Virus record (IMG/VR): IMGVR_UViG_3300019881_000003
Span: 1 to 54,545 of that record
Strand: one strand, 5' to 3'
From: a virus
Length of the DNA stretch: 54,545 nucleotides
Part shown: piece after piece, positions 1 through 7,225 of the stretch
How the letters are laid out: every line of letters starts with the position of its first letter
Position numbering within the stretch: position 1 is the first letter of the stretch
Position numbers and translations under genes: made by a program
The notes under the pieces: generated by a model
Seen by the model: the letters and a program-made list of their open reading frames with translations, nothing else
The model's database searches: none
What the model was told of the DNA's origin: nothing

Positions 1-42
1 CTGGTGGCTACCATGTCGGCGCCTTCCTTGGATGGGAGGTGG

Positions 43-86
43 CCCGGCCCGGCGGCTTATCCCTCGTAGGTGACCGCCGGGCCGGG
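43..86 (-). terminator. Terminator hairpin ending the left early operon
   Basis: A perfect 13-bp inverted repeat (arms 43-55 and 74-86, CCCGGCCCGGCGG and its complement) encloses an 18-nt loop immediately downstream of the last leftward gene, which stops at 92. There is no U-tract, which is common for actinobacterial intrinsic terminators. Its place at the edge of the window fits the end of an early transcript at a genome terminus. Confidence 0.6.
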
Positions 87-91
87 GCGTG

Positions 92-451
92 TCAGGCGGT
101 CGCCTTGGTCTTCCGGCCCTTGCGGCTCGGCTCGGGCGCCCAGTTGTTGGCCTTGGCCTTGGCGTTCGCCTTGGCCTTGGCCTTGGACTGGAAGAAGACG
201 CCGAGCCAGAGGACGCCGCTCGCCAGCGCGACGTAGACGACCCCCAGCAGGGTGACGCCGTCGTCGGTGTACGTGATGTACGCGAGCCCGGCGAACGTGA
301 GCGCGAACAGCGTGGCCGCCTTGAGCTTGAAAATGCCGACCAGCAGGACGATGGCGGCCAGGGCACCCGCCATGACGAGCAGCTTGGTCTCGGTGGGGAT
401 GGCGACGATGTCGGCGACGGTGGTCGGGTCGAGGGTGGCTTTCACGTTCAC
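92..451 (-). CDS. Small membrane protein with Lys/Ala-rich cytoplasmic tail
   Basis: 119 aa, family not recognised. Three hydrophobic segments are visible (about residues 22-40, 43-60 and 66-86), followed by a very basic tail with repeated AKAKA units (residues 88-119) that should stay cytoplasmic and could contact nucleic acid or acidic lipids. GTG start at 451, preceded by a GAGAGG Shine-Dalgarno 7 nt upstream. It is the last gene of the left operon, followed by a strong hairpin. It belongs to a run of small membrane proteins around a secreted peptidoglycan hydrolase (1409-1927), so an envelope role is inferred from context only. Confidence 0.75.
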   Translation of the reverse strand: MNVKATLDPTTVADIVAIPTETKLLVMAGALAAIVLLVGIFKLKAATLFALTFAGLAYITYTDDGVTLLGVVYVALASGVLWLGVFFQSKAKAKANAKAKANNWAPEPSRKGRKTKATA

Positions 452-526
452 GATGGAACCTCTCAGTTGCGGTTGGGTGATCTCTTTCTGTCCCGTCCCC
501 AGTCGGTGGCGGGGGGTCTTGGGTGG

Positions 527-739
527 CTAGCAGGCGGTGCAGTGCTTGCTGCCGTTCTTCGGGCAGCGCCCGGTTCCGGTGACCGGGCAGTAGGGGCTCT
601 GGCTGCGGCGACTGAAACGCCGGACGATCACGGCGACCGCAGCCACACCGGCACCAGCCAGGGTCACGGTGACGTTGCTGGCCGCGAAACCTGCGACGGT
701 GACCGCGATGCCCACGAGGGCGGCGAGGACCATCCACAT
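527..739 (-). CDS. Small membrane protein with C-terminal Cys motif
   Basis: 70 aa, no recognised family. Two hydrophobic helices (about residues 2-20 and 23-39) are followed by a basic stretch (RRFSRRS) and a cysteine-bearing tail (YCPVTGTGRCPKNG...HCTAC) with four Cys and one His, which looks like a small metal site or disulfide-bonded tail. ATG at 739 with a GGAAG Shine-Dalgarno. The next gene upstream (765-998) has the same design, so the pair may be an old duplication. Confidence 0.7.
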   Translation of the reverse strand: MWMVLAALVGIAVTVAGFAASNVTVTLAGAGVAAVAVIVRRFSRRSQSPYCPVTGTGRCPKNGSKHCTAC

Positions 740-764
740 GGTGGGGCTTCCTTTCGGGGAGGGA

Positions 765-998
765 CTATCGGAGGGAGCCGCAGCCAGGCATCCGGCACCG
801 ACGAGAACCGCCGGGGCTGGAATGGCCGTTCTTGCAGGTCCACCGCCCGTCGCTACCGACCGTGTGGGGGCGGCGAACCCACCCCACCCACAGCGTCAAC
901 GCGACCAGGGCCACACCGCCCAGCACTGCGAGCGGGTTGCCGGCCTGGTAGCCGACGACAGCGGTCCCGGCGCCGCCGAGCATGAACAGAACAAACAT
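765..998 (-). CDS. Small membrane protein with CxxGH/Cys tail
   Basis: 77 aa, family unknown. Two transmembrane segments (about residues 2-20 and 24-42) precede a polar tail containing W-T-C-K-N-G-H and R-C-R-M-P-G-C-G, a zinc-finger-like spacing of Cys/His residues. The arrangement matches the neighbouring gene at 527-739. Start ATG at 998, 12 nt downstream of the preceding gene's stop. Function unknown; the envelope module context is the only clue. Confidence 0.7.
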   Translation of the reverse strand: MFVLFMLGGAGTAVVGYQAGNPLAVLGGVALVALTLWVGWVRRPHTVGSDGRWTCKNGHSSPGGSRRCRMPGCGSLR

Positions 999-1010
999 GG
1001 GATCGGCCTT

Positions 1011-1196
1011 TCAGGCGGTGGGTCGTTTGTCGGCGGCCTTGACGGTCAGTCCGACCAGGCACAGCACGAACAGCAGCCCGTAGAGCACCGCGCCGCCGGT
1101 GTCGCCACGGTGGACGGCGATACCGAGGAAGAGCCCGGTGAAGCCGACACCGAGGAGCATCGCCCGGTGAAGCCAGAACAGCAGGAACGCGATCAT
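1011..1196 (-). CDS. Small two-helix membrane protein
   Basis: 61 aa, essentially two hydrophobic helices (about residues 2-24 and 33-53) separated by a short charged turn and ending in a basic tail. The ATG at 1196 overlaps the stop of the upstream gene in a TGATG arrangement and has an AGGAGG Shine-Dalgarno, so translation is probably coupled. No family recognised. A holin-like fold is possible by size and topology but there is no adjacent cytoplasmic endolysin here. Confidence 0.7.
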   Translation of the reverse strand: MIAFLLFWLHRAMLLGVGFTGLFLGIAVHRGDTGGAVLYGLLFVLCLVGLTVKAADKRPTA

Positions 1197-1405
1197 CAGT
1201 GCCTCCTGCTGGCGCGGCCCATGCGACCGAGCGGGTCGTGGTCCCGGACGTGAATCCAGTAGGCCCGCCGACGGGCGCGTCGCTGCGTGGCCACAGCGAT
1301 GACACCGAAGACGGTGACGACGATGCCGAGACCGATCACTATGGCGCTGCCCTGCGCCACTCCGAGACCGATGCCGGCCATGCCGGACAGAACGAGGACG
1401 ATCAT
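1196..1405 (-). CDS. Small membrane protein with basic C-terminus
   Basis: 69 aa. Two closely spaced hydrophobic stretches (about residues 2-17 and 20-39) are followed by an Arg-rich cytoplasmic tail (QRRARRRAYWIHVRDHDP). It starts just after the secreted transglycosylase-like gene and overlaps the next gene by TGATG, so the three are co-translated. Not recognised as a known family. Confidence 0.7.
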   Translation of the reverse strand: MIVLVLSGMAGIGLGVAQGSAIVIGLGIVVTVFGVIAVATQRRARRRAYWIHVRDHDPLGRMGRASRRH

Positions 1406-1408
1406 GGG

Positions 1409-1927
1409 TCATGCCTTTCCGTGAGTGCGGAGCCAGTTGAGGTGCAGCGCGCGCCCGGTGGCCATCCGCTGGCGGGCGAGGGCTTCGTGGGCGTCGTACT
1501 TCTCCGGGCAGCACGAGACCTGCACGGCCTGCGCGAGCAGTCCGGAAGTCGGGCAGCAGTGCTCCCGCTGGATGGCGCGGGAGAAGAACTGGCGCGCCGC
1601 GTACTGCACGTCGGTCACCTGGTTGTAGGAGCCCCAGTTCATGCTCGGCCGCTGTTGGAATGCGCCGGCGCTGTCGCGGTCGCCGTCCGGGAGGTTGCGG
1701 CAGCCGGATTCGACGACGCAGGTTTCGAACGCGGCGAGCAGAACCTTGGGCGACGCGCCGTGGTTGGAGCCGACCGCGTAGATGATGCGCAGCACGTCGG
1801 GGTCCGGGTTGGTCGATACCGGCGCAGACGCTGAGCCGACCCCGGTACCGCTGGCCACGGCGGTCCCGCCAGACGCGGCGCCGACGAGCGCCACGAAGAC
1901 GAGGCACTTGAACTTGGTGATCCTCAT
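1409..1927 (-). CDS. Secreted lytic-transglycosylase-like peptidoglycan hydrolase
   Basis: 172 aa with an N-terminal signal sequence (basic start, hydrophobic core residues 8-25). The mature part matches the common actinobacterial domain recalled as AAFETGLVESGMRNL...GDRDSLGVFQQRPS...GW. Here it reads LLAAFETCVVESGCRNL, then DRDSAGAFQQRPSMNWGS and an ...AQAVQ.S..PEKYD ending. E in the VESG motif is the expected catalytic acid. Unusually it carries six cysteines, several replacing conserved positions, suggesting disulfides outside the membrane. Encoded in an early operon rather than with the lysis genes and flanked by small membrane proteins, so a role in local cell-wall remodelling (DNA entry, exclusion or host envelope change) is inferred, not shown. 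Confidence 0.75.
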   Translation of the reverse strand: MRITKFKCLVFVALVGAASGGTAVASGTGVGSASAPVSTNPDPDVLRIIYAVGSNHGASPKVLLAAFETCVVESGCRNLPDGDRDSAGAFQQRPSMNWGSYNQVTDVQYAARQFFSRAIQREHCCPTSGLLAQAVQVSCCPEKYDAHEALARQRMATGRALHLNWLRTHGKA

Positions 1928-1934
1928 CGCGCGA

Positions 1935-2078
1935 TCACCCGAACAGGTTTCGGAGGAAGCCGATGACGGTCGCGGCGCCGTCCTTGAGACTGCCGAGGAC
2001 CGTCGTCACGGCGTCAACGGCTACGGTCGGCTGGGTGATCACGTAGAACAGCACCAGCGCGACCATCACCAGCAACAT
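1935..2078 (-). CDS. 47-aa single-pass membrane protein
   Basis: ATG at 2078 gives 47 residues: one N-terminal hydrophobic helix (residues 1-14, MLLVMVALVLFYVI) and a small amphipathic remainder ending GFLRNLFG. It stops 7 nt before the signal-peptide gene at 1927, in the same operon. An overlapping frame starting at 2094 has a better Shine-Dalgarno (GGAGAG) but encodes only a polar 26-residue peptide, so I prefer the membrane reading. Confidence 0.5.
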   Translation of the reverse strand: MLLVMVALVLFYVITQPTVAVDAVTTVLGSLKDGAATVIGFLRNLFG

Positions 2079-2190
2079 GGCCTTTGCCTACCATCAGGGT
2101 CTCTCCACTTCCTTCGAGGTGGTTGGGAGCCCCGGGCCCGGTGGTTGAGTCTTGGCGGAGTTGGCCACCGGCCTGGGGAGATTTCGTTTG

Positions 2191-2412
2191 CTAGGCGCGG
2201 GCCGCCGTGATCCAGGGGGTACCGTCGAGCAGCCAGACCGGCAGGTCGTAGTTGTCGTCCAGGTGGTGAAGGACTGCCTTGTCGACCGTGTCGACAAGGG
2301 GCCCGCCAGGGCCGTCGAAGACGGCCCAGCGGTCGCCGTTGGGCGCCACAGCGACCTCCTCGCACGCGTCGTAGAGGTAGGCCGCCTGGTCTTGGATGGC
2401 CTGCGTGGTCAT
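2191..2412 (-). CDS. Hypothetical acidic protein, 73 aa
   Basis: 73 aa, acidic, no membrane segment, Cys only once. It contains a WAVFDGPGGPLVDTVDKA stretch that looks like a small beta-rich domain, but I do not recognise a family. ATG at 2412 overlaps the upstream stop (ATGA), so it is translationally coupled to the HTH protein at 2409-2720. Confidence 0.65.
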   Translation of the reverse strand: MTTQAIQDQAAYLYDACEEVAVAPNGDRWAVFDGPGGPLVDTVDKAVLHHLDDNYDLPVWLLDGTPWITAARA

Positions 2413-2720
2413 TCGGTGTGCTCCTTATCGAGGAAGGGCTTCGCCCAGCGACGGAGGGTCGAGGGGGCGAGCTCGTAGCGGGCCGCGATCTTCCGCAGCG
2501 AGTTGTTGAGCGGGTCACGCCGATGCAACTCGGCGGCGATCTTGCCCATCACGACCGGCAGGTCTTGGTGGGTGACAGCGGCGTAGGTCATGGCGGCATC
2601 CAAGTCCTCGGGGGACAAGGTGTTGAGGTCGTTTCGCGGTATTCCGCGTGCAATTTTTGCGGCGGTCGCTTTGGCGATGTCGTCACGGCCCATGCACCAC
2701 ACTGAACCACACTGCGCCAT
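2409..2720 (-). CDS. Small HTH DNA-binding protein
   Basis: 103 aa from ATG 2720 (94 aa if ATG 2693 is used). The C-terminal part reads as a helix-turn-helix of the transposase/terminase-small type: SLRKIAARYELAPSTLRRWA (about residues 75-94), with the helix, the turn near YELA and a recognition helix. First gene of a leftward sub-operon. The ATG at 2720 lies inside the palindrome TGCGCCA-TCG-TGGCGCA, suggesting autoregulation. Could be an excisionase-like or regulatory protein. Confidence 0.65.
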   Translation of the reverse strand: MAQCGSVWCMGRDDIAKATAAKIARGIPRNDLNTLSPEDLDAAMTYAAVTHQDLPVVMGKIAAELHRRDPLNNSLRKIAARYELAPSTLRRWAKPFLDKEHTE

Positions 2721-2729
2721 CGTGGCGCA
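2713..2729. promoter_or_regulatory. Palindrome overlapping a start codon
   Basis: TGCGCCA (2713-2719), 3-nt spacer, TGGCGCA (2723-2729). The ATG of the HTH gene (2720, minus strand) is within it, the layout of an operator at a leaderless or short-leader start. The binding protein is unknown; the HTH protein itself is the obvious candidate. Confidence 0.4.
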
Positions 2730-2864
2730 ACCCGACGCGCACGTCTAGCCGAAGTTTGAGAGACAGTTTGAGGGGCCTACCGGGTTCGGCGGCGATGCGG
2801 ACCAGACGGGCCCGCATCGTGCAATGCGCACCCCGCCGGGATCCGCTCAATTGTTGAGGCGCAT

Positions 2865-3008
2865 TCAACGATCGATGGCCAGGACTGTGATCAACAGGTT
2901 GCCGTCCGGCTGCGCGACCCGCCGCCGGTACGGGGCGATGTCGGTGTCGCCGGGCCGCGCCGAGGTGATCGGGTGCGCGAGCGCGTACGCCTGCCGCTCG
3001 GTGCTCAC
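2865..3008 (-). CDS. Hypothetical 47-aa protein
   Basis: GTG at 3008 overlaps the upstream stop codon (GTGA), giving 47 residues ending NLLITVLAIDR. No motif recognised. Coupling and codon bias support it. The longer in-frame ORF upstream is Gly-rich shadow sequence and was not used. Confidence 0.5.
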   Translation of the reverse strand: MSTERQAYALAHPITSARPGDTDIAPYRRRVAQPDGNLLITVLAIDR

Positions 3009-3322
3009 TCGGCCTCCACCGCCGCCGGGATGCCAGCCATCCGGTCGACCAGGGCACGCAGACGCTCCGGGGTTGCCGCCAACACCGCCGGATCCCACTC
3101 GGCGAGCGGATCACCAGCCTCCGCCAGACGCACATGATCAAAGACATCCAGGTTGGATGCAGCCACAGTCCACGCCAATGTGCCCACCACCGTCTCCACA
3201 TACAACACCCAACCACCCGGCCGCCCCGGATCGTTCTGCGCCAACACCGCCGCATCCCGATAGACAGCAGCCACAAACGCCTCCAGTTGGGCAGCGCGGC
3301 GGGCACCCGACATCGGGCTCAC
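3005..3322 (-). CDS. Hypothetical protein after the C5 methyltransferase
   Basis: 105 aa from GTG 3322, which overlaps the methyltransferase stop (GTGA). Mostly alpha-helical, with a hydrophobic centre (GWVLYVETVVGTLAWTVAA) and an acidic end. Not recognised. Tight coupling to the methyltransferase suggests expression at the same level, but no functional link can be claimed. Confidence 0.65.
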   Translation of the reverse strand: MSPMSGARRAAQLEAFVAAVYRDAAVLAQNDPGRPGGWVLYVETVVGTLAWTVAASNLDVFDHVRLAEAGDPLAEWDPAVLAATPERLRALVDRMAGIPAAVEAE

Positions 3323-4011
3323 AACTGCTCCAAGATCTGCCGGCCGACATGCTCGGTGTAGGCGGGCGGGATGGCCTCGCAGATCGCCACGATGCCCGCC
3401 TTTGGGTTCACCTTCTGGCCAATCCACGGCGCCCCCATCACCTCAGCCGCCGCGCGTTGCCACGCCTTGGAGTGCTTCCCGCCGTGAATCGACATGAACG
3501 GCCGCTCGGCGGTGGGCAGGTAGCCGTTACGGGTGCACAGGCACGGGTGGTAGGGCCGCGGCTCCGGCGGCGCGACCAGCCCGAGATTGGACTCGAACTT
3601 GCGGTGCCGGTACAGCTTCAACCCCAACATGTGCCCACAGAGGACAATCGGGTCGATGAGATCCGCCTCAGGTACGTTCTCGATCACGTACGGGCCACCG
3701 ACCGCGAGCAGAGCGTCGCGGGTCTCGCCGATGAGGTCGGCGAACTTGGCCTCGTAGGCGGCCATCTTCTCCGGGGTGTCGTTGTAATGCCGCAGCCGAG
3801 AGTTGCGTTGGCAAGGCGGGGACGCGGCACGCACAGCGAACTCGTGGCCGCGCTCCTTGATGAACTCGATGGCGTCGGCCTGGTAGAACTCGAACGGGTA
3901 GTCGGGTTGCGCCACGATGTCGACCCCGGCGACCTCGAACCCGGCCAAGTGGTAGCCCCAACTAGCCGCACCGGCGCCGCAGTAGGCGTCCAGCAGTTTC
4001 GGCCGGCTCAC
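3319..4011 (-). CDS. C5-cytosine DNA methyltransferase-like protein
   Basis: 230 aa. Motif I-like DAYCGAGAASWG near residue 8 binds S-adenosylmethionine. Motif IV SPPCQRNS (about residues 64-71) carries the PCQ catalytic cysteine, and motif VI appears as VIENVPEA (about residues 108-115). This is shorter than host Dcm-type enzymes (over 300 aa) but matches the compact C5 methyltransferases common in actinophages, which have a reduced target-recognition domain. No restriction endonuclease is next to it, so protection of phage DNA from host restriction is the likely role. GTG start at 4011 overlaps the upstream stop. Confidence 0.85.
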   Translation of the reverse strand: MSRPKLLDAYCGAGAASWGYHLAGFEVAGVDIVAQPDYPFEFYQADAIEFIKERGHEFAVRAASPPCQRNSRLRHYNDTPEKMAAYEAKFADLIGETRDALLAVGGPYVIENVPEADLIDPIVLCGHMLGLKLYRHRKFESNLGLVAPPEPRPYHPCLCTRNGYLPTAERPFMSIHGGKHSKAWQRAAAEVMGAPWIGQKVNPKAGIVAICEAIPPAYTEHVGRQILEQL

Positions 4012-4178
4012 GACGGCTCCCCCGACGGATCGGGTGGGGCCGGCAGAAGCCCCAGAATGTCCAGCAGCCGCTCGCAGTCGACGGCGTCGATGGCGTGCCG
4101 GGCCACCGCGCGGCGGGCACGCTCCAGCTTGGCCTCACCCAAGTCCGGACCGCCCACATGGACCGTCAAGTCGCTCAC
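4008..4178 (-). CDS. Hypothetical 56-aa protein
   Basis: GTG at 4178 overlaps the upstream stop (GTGA), and its own stop overlaps the methyltransferase start. Short helical protein (KLERARRAVARHAIDAVDCE) with a Pro-rich end. No recognised family. Confidence 0.55.
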   Translation of the reverse strand: MSDLTVHVGGPDLGEAKLERARRAVARHAIDAVDCERLLDILGLLPAPPDPSGEPS

Positions 4179-4582
4179 GCCGCCGTCCCCCTCGTCAAAA
4201 CATCCCAGTCGACGTGCTCCGCCCCGAACGGCACCAAAGCCAGCGTCAACGCCAGGAACCCGGCCACCGCAGCCGCAGGTAGCCACAGCACAGAGTCACC
4301 GGCGCGGCCACGCAGATCCAGCCGCACCGTCGCGCCCTCCCGACAGACCTGCACATCGCCGCACTCGACGTCGAACACACCCGCCACCTCGCCACCCAAC
4401 GCCAGCCGCAGCCAGTCACGGGGCAGGTCCCGGCAGCCGAGGACCCGGACCCAGAACGGCCGGGTCGTGTCGTACAGCAGCTGAAACGCCGGGTGATAGG
4501 TCGGCGCGGTGGCCCTGGTTTGGAAGTCGCGGCGGGTGTCGCGGCACCACCAGCCCGGGGTGTACGCCCTGATCTCAGGCAC
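4175..4582 (-). CDS. Hypothetical protein with C-terminal hydrophobic segment
   Basis: 135 aa from GTG 4582. The first 90 residues are soluble-looking, with many aromatic residues (GWWCRD near the start, PFWVRVLG). Residues about 100-118 (AAAVAGFLALTLALVPFG) form one possible membrane helix near the C-terminus. Unknown family. The start codon overlaps the stop of the short ORF at 4575-4670. Confidence 0.6.
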   Translation of the reverse strand: MPEIRAYTPGWWCRDTRRDFQTRATAPTYHPAFQLLYDTTRPFWVRVLGCRDLPRDWLRLALGGEVAGVFDVECGDVQVCREGATVRLDLRGRAGDSVLWLPAAAVAGFLALTLALVPFGAEHVDWDVLTRGTAA

Positions 4583-4670
4583 GGGGCGCCTCCGGGTTGG
4601 AGGGGCACGCCCGCCGCGGTGCAGCCACGCCGCGAGCGCGCCCAGCTTCGGTTTCGGTGACGGAGCCCAT
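4575..4670 (-). CDS. Possible 31-aa coupled micro-ORF
   Basis: ATG at 4670 sits in a TGATG overlap with the stop of the 213-aa gene. The ORF ends in GTGCCTGA, overlapping the next start. It encodes 31 polar residues with no motif. The double overlap suggests it is translated, if only to carry ribosomes across the gap. Confidence 0.35.
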   Translation of the reverse strand: MGSVTETEAGRARGVAAPRRACPSNPEAPRA

Positions 4671-5311
4671 CAGCCCGCCACATCGACGACGGTGACCGGG
4701 ACGTAGCCGAGACGGCCCGCGTTTGCGTCGTGGGGCGCACCCTCGGGCGTGGACCAGTCCCACCGCGACGGCGCCTTGCCCGACCCGTCGCTGTCGCAGT
4801 GGTCGCAGCCGTCGCAGGTGCGGTAGTGCTCGACGTACTCGCACGACGAGCAGTCCGCGAACGCACGCCAGTGCTGTCCCAGCCACCGCAACCGGCGCGG
4901 CACCGGCGGCCGGTCGAGTGGGTCCTGACCGCGCCGCCACACGCGCCACACCAGCCGGAACACCCGCCACCTCGCCCAGTCGACCGGGCGGATCACCCCA
5001 TGCCGCACCCACCAGGGAAGCCAACGGTGCCGGGGGCAGCCGTAGACCTCGCGCGCCCACGTCTCCGCCGGTGCCAGCACGTCGGTCTCGACGTGCTCGT
5101 CGTCGGCGAGTTCGGTGTAGAAGTCGAGGATCCGCCCAAACCCGGCATGCCGGATCGTGTCGTGAACGCGGGCCTCGTCGAGGTCGTGCCCGTAGATCAG
5201 CAGTTCTTCGGCGCCCTCCGCGCCGAGCACCACGTACCGCACGTAGGCGGGTACGGGGCCGATCGTCCACGGCCCGTCAGTGACCGGTGGTCGGTTGGTC
5301 TGGTCGGTCAT
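4670..5311 (-). CDS. Hypothetical Trp/Cys-rich protein, 213 aa
   Basis: 213 aa. A central basic and aromatic stretch (HRWLPWWVRHG...RWRVFRLVWRVWRR, about residues 95-127) is followed by a cysteine cluster C-x2-C...C-x2-C-x2-C (CSSCEY, TCDGCDHC; about residues 154-172) likely to bind zinc. No family recognised. ATG 5311 overlaps the MazG-like gene's stop. Probably soluble and nucleic-acid- or membrane-surface-binding, judging by charge. Confidence 0.65.
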   Translation of the reverse strand: MTDQTNRPPVTDGPWTIGPVPAYVRYVVLGAEGAEELLIYGHDLDEARVHDTIRHAGFGRILDFYTELADDEHVETDVLAPAETWAREVYGCPRHRWLPWWVRHGVIRPVDWARWRVFRLVWRVWRRGQDPLDRPPVPRRLRWLGQHWRAFADCSSCEYVEHYRTCDGCDHCDSDGSGKAPSRWDWSTPEGAPHDANAGRLGYVPVTVVDVAG

Positions 5312-5700
5312 CGCGCGTCGCCGCCCTTGGAGGACTCAGCAGCGAGGGCCGAAGACATGTCAGGCGCTCGGTAGTTCGGCCCCTTCAGAACCTTCCCGTC
5401 GGCGCGCATCACCGGCTTCCCATCGTCGCCGAGCTTCGACATGTTGGATGCGTGGACCAGCCCGATGGCCCGGTCCAGGTCGATGCCCATCGTGAGCGCG
5501 GCTCCGTAGACCACGATCGCCAGATCGGCCAGCTCCTTCGCGATCTGCGGCAGCGGCTCGAACTCCACCGCGTCTGCCGCCTCGTCGGCTTCCTCGCGGA
5601 TCAGGCCAGCGCGCAGCTCGTTGTGTGTCCGGGTCGAGTCGCCAATCGGCAGGTCGAACGCCTCGTGGAACTCGCGGACCATGCCCGCCGCGGTGGTCAT
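5308..5700 (-). CDS. MazG-like nucleotide pyrophosphohydrolase
   Basis: 130 aa from ATG 5700 (TGATG overlap with the HIT gene). Contains the all-alpha NTP-PPase signature: EE-x2-E in LIREEADEAADAV (about residues 33-45) and LADLAIVVYGAALTMGID (about residues 58-75) with the acidic metal ligands. The HisE/MazG superfamily hydrolyses nucleoside triphosphates to monophosphate and pyrophosphate. In phages it may adjust nucleotide pools or alarmone levels. Located next to a HIT-like hydrolase, making a small nucleotide-metabolism pair. Confidence 0.8.
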   Translation of the reverse strand: MTTAAGMVREFHEAFDLPIGDSTRTHNELRAGLIREEADEAADAVEFEPLPQIAKELADLAIVVYGAALTMGIDLDRAIGLVHASNMSKLGDDGKPVMRADGKVLKGPNYRAPDMSSALAAESSKGGDAR

Positions 5701-6257
5701 CAGGCACCGCCCTTTGCGATTTGGCCGGTCCACGGCAGGTGCAGACCGTCGCCCTCACAGCGCGGCACCAGGTGGCCGTGCATGTGCTCCGTCTCCGACT
5801 GCGTCGCCGCCCGGCCGTCAGAATCGATGTAGTTCGACGACCCAAGCTCAAGCTCCGACTGCAGCTCGGCGGCCCGCACACGCACCAGCCCGGCGACCGC
5901 CCAGTCCTCCCGCGCGTTACGGACATGGGCGCGCGGAATCACCACCACATGCCCACCCACCGCCGGGGTCGGGCGCGGGGTGACCGCGACCGCGTCCGGC
6001 CACTCCCGGACCAGGACGCGGGTCACGCTGCCGGCGACAAGCATGCACAGGTGACACGGCACCTGCGCGGCCGGAACCTCGAAGCCCCCGCCGAGGTTCG
6101 AGTTGCGGAAGTCGTCGACGCCCTCGAACACGGTGGGCGCCCACAGGCCGTCGTCCGACACCCGCACCTGGCGGTCCGGCTTTGCGTCCGGGTCAACGCG
6201 GTAGTAGACGGCGTCACCAGGCCCGCGCCACTGGCGGAAAAACTGGAACTCACTCAT
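5700..6257 (-). CDS. HIT-family (histidine triad) protein
   Basis: 185 aa. The HxHxH triad is visible as HMHGHLVPR (about residues 158-166), followed by a Trp-containing end. A CxxC (PCHLCML, about residues 67-73), typical of zinc-binding HIT hydrolases, lies upstream, with VGGHVVVIPRAHV in between, matching the usual GH.LVIPK.H segment. HIT enzymes hydrolyse or transfer nucleotidyl groups. The N-terminal 60 residues are extra. In a phage a role in nucleotide or dinucleotide-signal metabolism is plausible; the substrate is unknown. Confidence 0.8.
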   Translation of the reverse strand: MSEFQFFRQWRGPGDAVYYRVDPDAKPDRQVRVSDDGLWAPTVFEGVDDFRNSNLGGGFEVPAAQVPCHLCMLVAGSVTRVLVREWPDAVAVTPRPTPAVGGHVVVIPRAHVRNAREDWAVAGLVRVRAAELQSELELGSSNYIDSDGRAATQSETEHMHGHLVPRCEGDGLHLPWTGQIAKGGA

Positions 6258-6709
6258 GTCGACGACCCCGCAGTCCTCGGCTCCACATTGCGGAGATGCG
6301 TCGAATGGCTACGGGCGGCGGCCAGGCGAGCCGACAGCAAGTTCACCGCCGGCAGCACCTCCGACAGCGCGGCCACCAGATCACGACCGGTCTCGGCGCC
6401 CATCCACGCGTCGTCGTCGGCAGCCCCGCGGTCATCGCGCAGCACACCTGCCGCCACCTGCCCGGCGATCGACCGCTCCAACTGGGCTAGCAGCTGCGGC
6501 AGGCGACCGGCCGCCTCGTGCAGGCAGGACAGGACCCTGTCCACGTCGCCCGCGTACGGAAGGGTGGCGCTGGCGTTGCCGGGTCCGGTCGCGTTGTTGA
6601 TGTACCGCAGCAGGCTGGGGACCGTCTCGGCAGCAGTGCTCACCGTCTCGCGGTCGTGGGGGCCGTCGTAAGGCCAGTGCTCGGCGAGGATCTCGGCAGG
6701 ATCAGGCAT
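6254..6709 (-). CDS. Hypothetical helical protein, 151 aa
   Basis: 151 aa, predominantly alpha-helical, no Cys-rich or membrane features apart from one Cys. Resembles small actinophage proteins found in early operons with many Leu/Ala heptads (LSCLHEAAGRLPQLLAQLERS). Family not recognised. ATGA overlap with the HIT gene. Confidence 0.65.
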   Translation of the reverse strand: MPDPAEILAEHWPYDGPHDRETVSTAAETVPSLLRYINNATGPGNASATLPYAGDVDRVLSCLHEAAGRLPQLLAQLERSIAGQVAAGVLRDDRGAADDDAWMGAETGRDLVAALSEVLPAVNLLSARLAAARSHSTHLRNVEPRTAGSST

Positions 6710-6730
6710 GAGTGTGTCCTTCCAGGACGG

Positions 6731-7225
6731 TCAGATGAGGGCGGTGCAGAGGGCCGCGACGAACAGCCAGGACACGTGGAATGACTGGTCCAAGGCGTAC
6801 GCGCCGGTCCCGAGCGACGGGTTGTCGTGGGGCACTGTCGCGCCGATCGTGCCGCCCGGGTCGGAGACCTCAGGTAGATCCGGACGCGGCATACCGAGCC
6901 AGTAGAAGTCGGCCTTACCAGCCAGCTTGGCAAGCCACCGCAGTGTGGTGCGGTGGTCCGCCCAGTAGTGCGTCGCACCGGACACGACCTGCCCGACCGC
7001 GACCCCGGCGAGCGACACCGGCAGATCCAGCAGCGGGGCGACAACAGCGAGGAGTACGAGCGCAGTCACCACGTAGGTGACGACGTGCGCAGCGCACGCG
7101 GCCCGGCCCGGCCACCCGGGGAGCCCTTTCGTGGCGGCCTGATGCCCGGTCTGCACCCAGTGGTCAGCGACCTGATGGGCGACCCACAACGTCACGAACA
7201 CGGCAGCGAACGCCGCGGCGGTCAT
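6731..7225 (-). CDS. DUF3307-like membrane protein
   Basis: 164 aa from ATG 7225. The start FVTLWVAHQVADHWVQTGHQ (about residues 8-27) fits the DUF3307 pattern of a membrane helix bearing AH.x.D..x.Q. Three or four hydrophobic helices follow, then a Pro-rich loop (about residues 115-145) and a last helix (SWLFVAALCTALI). DUF3307 proteins are small integral membrane proteins of unknown function found in hosts and phages. ATG overlaps the upstream stop (ATGA). Confidence 0.7.
   Translation of the reverse strand: MTAAAFAAVFVTLWVAHQVADHWVQTGHQAATKGLPGWPGRAACAAHVVTYVVTALVLLAVVAPLLDLPVSLAGVAVGQVVSGATHYWADHRTTLRWLAKLAGKADFYWLGMPRPDLPEVSDPGGTIGATVPHDNPSLGTGAYALDQSFHVSWLFVAALCTALI

Noticed and set aside
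57-737. 226-residue Arg/His-rich ORF on the minus strand
   Set aside because: Shadow frame over two membrane-protein genes; low-complexity Arg/His/Pro composition and no coupling or Shine-Dalgarno.
2865-3098. 77-residue version of the 2865 gene
   Set aside because: The upstream 30 residues are Gly/Pro shadow sequence; GTG 3008 with a GTGA overlap is the better start.
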